DNA from: CAYFQB01 sp964345225
Lineage (GTDB): Bacteria > Nitrospirota > Thermodesulfovibrionia > Thermodesulfovibrionales > UBA6898
Length of the DNA: 64,000 nt
Direction of reading: 5' to 3'
Assembly (NCBI GenBank): GCA_964345225.1
Contig: CAYFQB010000009.1
Location: forward strand, 20,695 to 84,694
The position numbers and the translations under genes are program-made. Below, piece after piece: positions 17,506 through 24,424 of this stretch. The notes beneath the pieces are model-generated. The model did not search any database. It saw only the letters and a list, made by a program, of their open reading frames with translations, and was not told the DNA's origin. The stretch's first letter is position 1, and every line of letters begins with the position of its first letter.

Positions 17506-19212
17506 ATGAAAAACTGGTTTGTTTCTATCTACAAGAAGTTCAGAGACAAATTTTTAAAGGCCGTTAATATCTTTATTTCCCCTGATGTACATAAAACGCC
17601 GCTTGGTCAGGTTTTGGTAAAGGAAAAAGTAATAACCCAAAGTCAACTTAATGACGCCTTAGAACTTCAAAAATGCAGGGTGAAGCACATCGGCCGGATT
17701 ATTGTTGAAATGGGATATGCAACAGAAATAGATGTGCTAAAGGCTATAGCTTCTCACTATCGTATATCTGCTACTGCGCTTTCTGAAAATCTCGAGGAGC
17801 TTATAAGAGAGAGGCCAATTTCACTTAAAGATAAGCTGTCCAATCTTCGTATACCGATTCGTGTCAAGCTTTCTATCGCAATTACTTTTATGATATGGTT
17901 CACTATACTGATATTAAGCTTTATTATTCTGGCCCGGCAGAAAGAAAATCTCTACCAGCAAACAGTAAAGACCGGCAAGGTGAGCCTGAACTATTTTACC
18001 AACAATGCGAGGATCCCTCTTCTTAAAGATAACATATTGTCGCTGAATACACTGATAAAAGAAGCGGCCTCTGTTGAGGGTTTCCAGTACACCAAGATCG
18101 TAGACCGCAATAAGGTCGTAAAGGCACATACTGATCCTGCCAAGATTGGGACATCTCTTGAGACTTTTGATAACGTAGAAAAGGTGACAGAAGAAGACAT
18201 TTCTTACTTTGATTACAAACTTCCATCCGGTTCACATATACTGAATTTATCTGCACCAGTGACTTTTATGGATAAAAATTTAGGTGAAGTTCACGTGGGA
18301 ATATCTCTGGATTTCATAAAAAACCAGATTTATAATGAGAGCGTATTTATTGTTGTTTTGAGTCTTTTCATTATTATGCTGGGGATTGCTATCTCTATTT
18401 TGATCGGAATTGGATTTTCACGTCCGATTTCCAGATTAGTTTTAGCAACTCAAGAGATTGGCAAAGGCAACTTCCAGTATAGAATTGATATGGTTAGAAA
18501 AGATGAATTCGGTGATTTGGCTATTGCATTTAATTACATGACCCAGGAACTCTGGAAGAAGTTATGTATGCAACAGTCCTTTGGCCGGTATGTCAGCACT
18601 GAGGTCCTGGATATGATTATGGCACATCCTGAAGATTCATGGCTGAAAGGCACAAGGAATGAAGCCACAATAATCTTCACTGATGTCAGGGGGTTTACTG
18701 CTTATTCAGAAACACGGGAGCCTGAAGAGGTGGTAGAAGCACTGAATGAATACTTTGGAATTGCGACACAATCTATATTAGAATACGGAGGGTATATAGA
18801 CAAATTCATAGGAGATTCTGTCCTGGGTGTTTTCGGAGTGCCGGTCAAATATACGGATCATGCAGAAAGAGCTGTCAGGGCTGCTGTGGCCATGCAGAGT
18901 AGATTGAAAGAGATGGGTAAGAACGGGAATCAACTACTATCAAAAGTAGGCATCGGGATCAACTCTGGTGTTGTTGTGGCAGGAAGTCTTGGCTCTCAGG
19001 TTAAGATGGAATATACAGTAATCGGTGACAGTGTTAATCTTGCTGCCCGTGTAAACAACCTGGCCAAGCCCGGAGAGATAATTATTACAAAGGATATCTA
19101 TCAATCATTAAAAGATATAGTTACTGCTGAGCCTCTGCCACCTCAAAAGATAAAAGGAAAATCAGAATTTATCGAAGTTTTTCATTTGCTCAGTATCAAT
19201 GAACAGAAATGA
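17506..19212 (+). CDS. MshEN-like + membrane sensor + HAMP + class III adenylate cyclase
   Basis: 568 residues. Residues ~30-90 hold two MshEN/GspE-N-like repeats (PLGQVLVKEKVITQSQLNDALELQ and HIGRIIVEMGYATEIDVLKAIA), a module that in pilus ATPases can bind c-di-GMP; the arginine of the RLG signature is not kept. Then come a membrane helix (121-143), a periplasmic sensor (145-275), a second helix (280-302), a HAMP linker (303-352) and the cyclase (385-565). Catalytic residues are complete: metal aspartates D393 and D437, nucleotide-selecting K433 and T504, and N511/R515. The product is probably cAMP. There is no obvious ribosome binding site; a REP hairpin lies directly upstream. Confidence 0.88.
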   Translation: MKNWFVSIYKKFRDKFLKAVNIFISPDVHKTPLGQVLVKEKVITQSQLNDALELQKCRVKHIGRIIVEMGYATEIDVLKAIASHYRISATALSENLEELIRERPISLKDKLSNLRIPIRVKLSIAITFMIWFTILILSFIILARQKENLYQQTVKTGKVSLNYFTNNARIPLLKDNILSLNTLIKEAASVEGFQYTKIVDRNKVVKAHTDPAKIGTSLETFDNVEKVTEEDISYFDYKLPSGSHILNLSAPVTFMDKNLGEVHVGISLDFIKNQIYNESVFIVVLSLFIIMLGIAISILIGIGFSRPISRLVLATQEIGKGNFQYRIDMVRKDEFGDLAIAFNYMTQELWKKLCMQQSFGRYVSTEVLDMIMAHPEDSWLKGTRNEATIIFTDVRGFTAYSETREPEEVVEALNEYFGIATQSILEYGGYIDKFIGDSVLGVFGVPVKYTDHAERAVRAAVAMQSRLKEMGKNGNQLLSKVGIGINSGVVVAGSLGSQVKMEYTVIGDSVNLAARVNNLAKPGEIIITKDIYQSLKDIVTAEPLPPQKIKGKSEFIEVFHLLSINEQK

Positions 19213-19232
19213 TATATTAAGGTATATCCATT

Positions 19233-20228
19233 ATGGGAAATATAATAAAATACGGTCTTAAATATATTAGTTTTCTTATCTGTTTGGCATTAACAGTTGC
19301 ATATATTTCTGGATGCCGTACTGAAGCTAAAATTTCTTCAGAATTTATGGCTGTTGTTGCCATGCCGAATGACACTCTTGCTTCACTGGCAGAAGACTAT
19401 TTAGATGACCCGAAAAAGGACTGGGTCATTGCAGAGTTTAACGGAATAAACTCCATCGGTTCCGGCCAGGAATTGATTATTCCTCTCAAAGCGTTTTCAA
19501 GAGGAGGATTAACAAGGACAGGATATCAAACTGTTCCTGTACTTTCTTATCACAATTTTTCCCTAACAAGGTCTAATAGATCGACTGTAACTAAATCTGC
19601 ATTTGAAAAGCAGATGAGACTGTTAAAAGACAGGGGATATCGGGTTATTACCATGGATCAGCTGTTTGATTTTTTAGAATTTAAGGGACAGATCCCGGAG
19701 AAATCTGTTGTTATTACTATAGACGATGGATGGCGTTCTGTATATGATATTGCATTCCCGATCTTGAAAAAATATGGATACCCCGCAACACTTTTTGTCT
19801 ATACCGATTTAATTGTCGGAAGTAGAAAGGCCCTTTCATGGGAACATATAAGGGAAATGGCTGAAAATGGGATTGATATACAATGTCATACAAAGGGACA
19901 TAGGAATCTGACCATCATCAATGAGAACGAATCATTCAGAGAATATTTTAATGCTATCAATAATGAACTGATTTTATCTGCAAAGATCGTCAAAAAGAAA
20001 TTGAACAAAGAGTGTAAATATCTTTCATATCCTTACAGTGAAACCAATAACCTTATTGTCGCCTTACTGAAGAAGCAGGGGTACCGAGGTGCATTTACAG
20101 TAAAGCGTGGTGGCAATCCTTTTTTTATAGATAACTACCGTATTAACCGTACCATGATATATGGAAATTTCAGTTTAAAAAGGTTTGAAAGGAATCTGGA
20201 GGTTTCCAGTGACAAGGCTCTTAAATGA
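19233..20228 (+). CDS. LysM + polysaccharide deacetylase (NodB-like) lipoprotein
   Basis: 331 residues. The lipobox YISGC places the lipidated cysteine at C28. A LysM-like glycan-binding segment (about 43-86) is followed by a NodB deacetylase domain (100-320) with catalytic motifs TIDDGW (D164, D165) and HTKGH (H219, H223). It probably removes acetyl groups from peptidoglycan or an exopolysaccharide at the membrane surface. It starts 20 bases after the cyclase stop and overlaps the next gene by four bases (ATGA), so the three form one operon: cyclic-nucleotide signalling is tied to envelope glycan change. Confidence 0.88.
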   Translation: MGNIIKYGLKYISFLICLALTVAYISGCRTEAKISSEFMAVVAMPNDTLASLAEDYLDDPKKDWVIAEFNGINSIGSGQELIIPLKAFSRGGLTRTGYQTVPVLSYHNFSLTRSNRSTVTKSAFEKQMRLLKDRGYRVITMDQLFDFLEFKGQIPEKSVVITIDDGWRSVYDIAFPILKKYGYPATLFVYTDLIVGSRKALSWEHIREMAENGIDIQCHTKGHRNLTIINENESFREYFNAINNELILSAKIVKKKLNKECKYLSYPYSETNNLIVALLKKQGYRGAFTVKRGGNPFFIDNYRINRTMIYGNFSLKRFERNLEVSSDKALK

Positions 20229-21292
20229 GAAGGTTATTATTAGATAAGACATTGCGACTGAGTCTGATTTTATTATTGCCGGTGTTTATTATAGGCTGTG
20301 CTACCGGCCCATTTAAAAGCCTTGGTGAAAAAGATAGCTTTGTTGTTCTAACCGAGCAGTACCGCAGCAAGGCTATTGGATATGAAAAAGCGGGACAATT
20401 GCAAAGGGCATTACAGAGTTGGAAGATAGTCAACGGTCTTCGTCCCGAGGACGAAGAAGTTAAAAAAAGAATTGCCTACATTGAAGGGCAGATTCAGAAA
20501 AATGCTGAAAATCACTTCAGGAGAGGATTATCTTATTATCAAACCAATTCAATCGATGAAGCACGTAGGGAGTTTTTAATTACACTCGCTTACGAACCTT
20601 ACCATAAGAAAGCTCTGGACTATTTGAAATACAATTTAAATGAAGAAGTTTATGTATTGTATGATGTGAAAAAGGGTGACACATTAGAAAGTATTGCCAG
20701 TAAAGTGTTTGAAGACTCAGAAAAGGATTTTTTAATTGCATATTTCAATGACCTTGATGAAGACACCCGCTTGAAACCTGGTAAAAGTCTTAAAATTCCT
20801 GCCATAAGGCCGGAATTGACCAGGCGTCCACTTATTTCCAAAGTAGAACCGGGCGAAACCATAGATATAAAAAAGATGCTCAAAAAAGCTGTTGATCTGT
20901 TCAAATCAAAGAAATATAATGAAGCTCTTTCAGTTGCTGAAGAGATTATTCTCTATGACCCTGTTAACAGTAAGATAAATGATTTGATAAATGCCTCATA
21001 TTACCAGATGGGAAAAAAGCTGAACAGAGAGAAGAAATATCAGGAAGCACTGTCAATGTTTAATCATTTAGATCCAGACTATAAAGATGTACAAGAAAAT
21101 ATAATACTTGTCAAAAATAATTTGGCAGAAAGACATTACAATAGGGGAATCAAATATTATATCGACGAAGAACTTGATAAAGCTATTAAAGAATGGGAGA
21201 CAACTCTGAGTCTTAACCCAGGTCATCCTAAAGCAAAAAATGACATTGAGAATGCCAGGAGTCTGCTTAAGACGCTGGAAGGAATAAAATAA
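20225..21292 (+). CDS. TPR and LysM-like repeat lipoprotein
   Basis: 355 residues. The lipobox FIIGC gives C25 as lipid site. TPR units lie at about 40-130 and 215-350 (e.g. ALQSWKIVNGLRPEDEEVKKR; AIKEWETTLSLNPGHPKAKND) on either side of a LysM-like segment (about 150-192, YDVKKGDTLESIASKVFEDSEKDFLIAYFN), a module for binding cell-wall glycan. It is translationally coupled to the deacetylase gene by an ATGA overlap and is probably its scaffold or partner in the periplasm. A REP hairpin follows the stop directly. Confidence 0.82.
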   Translation: MRRLLLDKTLRLSLILLLPVFIIGCATGPFKSLGEKDSFVVLTEQYRSKAIGYEKAGQLQRALQSWKIVNGLRPEDEEVKKRIAYIEGQIQKNAENHFRRGLSYYQTNSIDEARREFLITLAYEPYHKKALDYLKYNLNEEVYVLYDVKKGDTLESIASKVFEDSEKDFLIAYFNDLDEDTRLKPGKSLKIPAIRPELTRRPLISKVEPGETIDIKKMLKKAVDLFKSKKYNEALSVAEEIILYDPVNSKINDLINASYYQMGKKLNREKKYQEALSMFNHLDPDYKDVQENIILVKNNLAERHYNRGIKYYIDEELDKAIKEWETTLSLNPGHPKAKNDIENARSLLKTLEGIK

Positions 21293-21293
21293 C

Positions 21294-21336
21294 AGGGACA
21301 CTTCCCTATTTTTTTAAAAAATAGGGAAGTGTCCCT
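21294..21336. repeat. Complete REP palindrome ending the cyclase operon
   Basis: Two perfect arms (AGGGACACTTCCCTATTTTTT and its inverse) start one base after the stop of the TPR/LysM gene. As a stable hairpin it may protect the mRNA 3' end or end transcription, although no T run follows. Confidence 0.9.
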
Positions 21337-21355
21337 ATATTATCGGAAAATTCGC

Positions 21356-21384
21356 TTGACAAGAAAATAAAATCCGCTTATAAT
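21356..21384 (+). promoter_or_regulatory. Consensus sigma70 promoter of the glutamate synthase operon
   Basis: TTGACA (21356-21361) and TATAAT (21379-21384) are both perfect, separated by exactly 17 bases. Transcription should start near 21391, inside the palindrome described next, about 130 bases before the first gene. Confidence 0.88.
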
Positions 21385-21388
21385 TTAA

Positions 21389-21405
21389 CATACGGTAACC
21401 GTATG
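21389..21405. promoter_or_regulatory. Operator-like palindrome over the transcription start
   Basis: CATACGGT and ACCGTATG form perfect 8-base arms around a single A. The site starts five bases after the -10 box, so a bound protein would block initiation. The binding protein is unknown. Confidence 0.65.
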
Positions 21406-21426
21406 CCGTCTAATTAATGGTTTTTG

Positions 21427-21484
21427 ACGCCTTAGATGACCGGAGATTGACCATGACATTTTCCGGATTCTCAGGCGTTTTTTT
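21427..21484 (+). terminator. Leader terminator/attenuator before the glutamate synthase genes
   Basis: ACGCCT (21427-21432) pairs with AGGCGT (21473-21478), and inside it CCGGA (21440-21444) pairs with TCCGG (21462-21466); seven T follow at 21478-21484. Lying between promoter and first gene, it looks like a conditional terminator. I recognise no known riboswitch class and see no leader peptide. Confidence 0.65.
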
Positions 21485-21521
21485 AACAAAAACTCCATTT
21501 TTTTAAGGAGAAAAAGTAGAT

Positions 21522-22631
21522 ATGTGCCGTTTAGTTGCAATTACATCATCAGAATATTTCTCTCCTATCGAGAATGTTCTAGCACTTGATACCATGAAAG
21601 AGGGGCATGATGGCTCAGGTATGGGTATTGTGCTGAAGGATCTTGGCGGGGAGTTCGAGGACTTTAAAGGCTTTCCCATACTTTCAGGTATTTGCTCTGA
21701 TAAAGGAATTGAGATCGTTGATAGATATATGGAAGATCATGGTTTCCAGGTTCTGCATTCATGGTCACCTAAAACAAAAGGGGTTCACGGCATACATAAA
21801 AGAAAACATTATTTTGCAAAAGTATATCAATACCCTGAGTCATATTCAGATAAAACAATATCTGAGAAGGAGGACCTTCTGTTGAAGATCCGTCTTGAGT
21901 TAAGGATGTTTGGTGAAGCAGATGAATCGATAATAGTATTTTCCTTTTATCCTGATATACTTACCCTGAAGGAGGTTGGAGATCCCCGACAGCTTAGTGA
22001 GTTCTTCGGGCTAGATAACTCATCCCTTAGTGCAAAGATAATATTTGCGCAGGGCAGGCAGAATACAAATTATGAAATAAATCTGTATGCCTGCCACCCG
22101 TTCTTTTTACAGGGTTTTGCAACCATGACGAACGGGGAGAATACAGCATTTGTTCCCATAAGGGAATACCTTATGAGCAGGGGATTCCCTGGCTATGTTG
22201 GTTATAACACCGATAGCGAAGTATTTACTCATATACTTCATTATATGATGAGGCAGCTTCACTATCCCCTGACTTATTACAAAGATGTGATTACACCTCT
22301 TAGTAGTTCCGAAATCGAGATGCGGGATGACAGGGAAGCACTTACCCTTATAAAGAAATCGCTGAGGATGCTATGCATAGACGGGCCGAACTGTGTAATA
22401 GGATTTACTCCTGATGGTACATGTTTTATGGTGCAGGATTCAAAAAAACTGAGGCCTGGAACTGTAGGGGGGGTAAAAGGGAAGTATGCCCTAATGTCAG
22501 AAGAATGCGGGCTCGACAGGGTTCTGCCCGAAAGGGACCGTTCAGAAGACATATTTCCAATGAAGTATGAAATGGTAATTATTCCACGGGGTGCAGAGGA
22601 GGTGAAGGTATGGAATCAGCTACATGGTTAG
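21522..22631 (+). CDS. Glutamate synthase, glutamine amidotransferase (class II) subunit
   Basis: 369 residues. The catalytic cysteine is C2 (MCRLVAITSSEYFSP), as required for class II amidotransferases, and the DGSGMGIV stretch follows. In bacterial-type GltB this domain is fused to the rest; here it is a separate gene, as in many archaea and some deep-branching bacteria. It releases ammonia from glutamine for the FMN subunit. AAGGAG lies about 11 bases before the start. The FMN subunit gene begins 22 bases before this one ends. Confidence 0.88.
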   Translation: MCRLVAITSSEYFSPIENVLALDTMKEGHDGSGMGIVLKDLGGEFEDFKGFPILSGICSDKGIEIVDRYMEDHGFQVLHSWSPKTKGVHGIHKRKHYFAKVYQYPESYSDKTISEKEDLLLKIRLELRMFGEADESIIVFSFYPDILTLKEVGDPRQLSEFFGLDNSSLSAKIIFAQGRQNTNYEINLYACHPFFLQGFATMTNGENTAFVPIREYLMSRGFPGYVGYNTDSEVFTHILHYMMRQLHYPLTYYKDVITPLSSSEIEMRDDREALTLIKKSLRMLCIDGPNCVIGFTPDGTCFMVQDSKKLRPGTVGGVKGKYALMSEECGLDRVLPERDRSEDIFPMKYEMVIIPRGAEEVKVWNQLHG

Positions 22632-24265
22632 ACTATAATCATCAACTGCCTTTTAGTGAGTTTCCTTACATAATCAGATGGAGGGATGACAGATGCAAGC
22701 GTTGTGGCAATTGTACTGCTGTATGCCCTGTTAAAGCGATAGAGCCTAATATAAAAATACAGAGACATGTTGTTTCTGAAGGTCCAATCCCTGCCCCTGT
22801 TGAAACGAGAAAGATTATACATGTTGTCGGGCAGGTTAGAGACATCAACCGTTACTGTACAGGTTGTGGTTTATGTGCGCTGGTGTGCCCTAACGAGGCG
22901 ATTGAGCCTGAATTAAATTCTCAGAACAAATTCCTGCATTTCAAGAATAAAGGCGGTGATGCCTATAAAAGGGGCGGAAGGAGAAATGACCCTTCAATCT
23001 CTACACTTGACAGGCTGAAGTTCACAAGAATCTCGATGCTGACAGACCCTGCCCTCGATGCAGGCCGGCATGAATTCCGTATACGTACACTCCTGGGAAG
23101 GATTCCTTCCCCGGATGATCTTCCTTTGGAGATCAGTGATGGAAAACTGGTCAAAAAAGAAGAGGCATTTATTCCCCCTGTTCGTGAGATATACCCGATT
23201 ATGATCGGAAGCATGTCCGTTGGTGCACTTTCACCTCCGATGTGGGAAGGACTTGCAATGGGTATTACATATCTTAATGAAGTAGAGGATATGCCTGTTG
23301 TGATGTGCTCTGGTGAAGGAGGTATGTCGCCAAGGCTCTTGAAATCGCGGTTCCTTAAATACTTCATACTTCAGATTGCATCCGGATATTTCGGCTGGGA
23401 TGAGATAATCCATGCATTACCTTATATGGTTGAAGACCCGTGTGGTATAGAGATAAAGTACGGACAGGGTGCAAAGCCCGGGGATGGCGGGCTTTTGATG
23501 TCATATAAGGTCCTGAAGCTTATCGCTAAGATAAGAGGGGTTCCACTTAATGTGGATCTCGCGTCGCCTCCAACACATCAGACAAAGTATTCAATAGAAG
23601 AGGCTGTTGCAAAGATGATTCAGTCGATGTCAATGGCCTGGGGATTCAGGGTTCCTGTTTTTCCAAAAATCTCAGGGACAAAGACTGCACGTGCTGTGCT
23701 GAATAATCTTGCACGAAACCCCTATGCAGCAGCCCTAAGCATCGATGGTGAAGACGGAGGCACAGGTGCAGCATATAATGTGTCTTTAGACAAGATGGGT
23801 CATCCAATTGCATCAAATATAAGAGAATGTTATCTAGACCTTGTACGGCAGGGGAAGCAGAATGAGCTTCCGCTCATTGCAGCAGGTGGTGTCGGCAAGA
23901 GGGGTAACCTAGCTGCAAATACAGCGGCATTGATAATGCTTGGTGCATCTGCTGTGTCTATAGGCAAATATATTATGCAGGCAGCAGCTGATTGTTTCGG
24001 GAATGAATATAACAGATGTAACCTCTGCAATACAGGTAGGTGTCCGAGGGGAATAACAACACAGGATCCAAAACTCTACCGCAGGCTTGACCCTGACAAG
24101 GTCGCTGACCGTGTTGTGCAGGTATTCAAGAGCGCTGATACGGAATTGAGAAAAATATTTGCACCGATGGGTAGAAGTACAGAGCTTCCAATCGGGATGT
24201 CGGACGGACTAAGTATAGATGACATGGCGATGTCAGAGAGGCTCAAGATAGATTATGCTTGTTAA
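22610..24265 (+). CDS. Glutamate synthase, ferredoxin + FMN central domain subunit
   Basis: 551 residues. Two 4Fe-4S clusters lie at the N-terminus (C29-C32-C35-C39 and C83-C86-C89-C93). The FMN barrel follows (MIGSMSVGALSPPMWEGLAMG...; GQGAKPGDGG; SIDGEDGGTGAAY; PLIAAGGVGKRGNLAANTAALIMLGASAVSIG), and a cysteine cluster for the 3Fe-4S centre (CNLCNTGRCPRGI) is near the C-terminus. It joins ammonia to 2-oxoglutarate and reduces the product to glutamate. A GAGGAGGTG ribosome binding site lies inside the end of the upstream gene, giving tight coupling. Confidence 0.92.
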   Translation: MESATWLDYNHQLPFSEFPYIIRWRDDRCKRCGNCTAVCPVKAIEPNIKIQRHVVSEGPIPAPVETRKIIHVVGQVRDINRYCTGCGLCALVCPNEAIEPELNSQNKFLHFKNKGGDAYKRGGRRNDPSISTLDRLKFTRISMLTDPALDAGRHEFRIRTLLGRIPSPDDLPLEISDGKLVKKEEAFIPPVREIYPIMIGSMSVGALSPPMWEGLAMGITYLNEVEDMPVVMCSGEGGMSPRLLKSRFLKYFILQIASGYFGWDEIIHALPYMVEDPCGIEIKYGQGAKPGDGGLLMSYKVLKLIAKIRGVPLNVDLASPPTHQTKYSIEEAVAKMIQSMSMAWGFRVPVFPKISGTKTARAVLNNLARNPYAAALSIDGEDGGTGAAYNVSLDKMGHPIASNIRECYLDLVRQGKQNELPLIAAGGVGKRGNLAANTAALIMLGASAVSIGKYIMQAAADCFGNEYNRCNLCNTGRCPRGITTQDPKLYRRLDPDKVADRVVQVFKSADTELRKIFAPMGRSTELPIGMSDGLSIDDMAMSERLKIDYAC

Positions 24266-24267
24266 AG

Positions 24268-24424
24268 ACAGTCACCGGTCACCGGTCAATAAAAAAGTAG
24301 GAAGTAGGGAGTAGGAAGTAAGCAGTAAAAAGAATGCCATGCGCCGAGCGCCATGCGCCAAGCGAAAAGTAAAAGGGCGTCGTTACCGACTGACGTTGCC
24401 GCGAGACTTCGCAAGGGGTAAGGA
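24268..24424. repeat. Composite heptamer repeat cluster B, inside the glutamate synthase operon
   Basis: In order: CACCGGT repeats, heptamers GTAGGAA/GTAGGGA/GTAGGAA/GTAAGCA/GTAAAAA, then GAATGCC/ATGCGCC/GAGCGCC/ATGCGCC/AAGCGAA in the same 7-base phase, then GGGCGTCGTTACCGACTGACGT. It separates the second and third glutamate synthase genes and ends in GGGGTAAGGA, next to the GTG start of the third. Confidence 0.88.
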
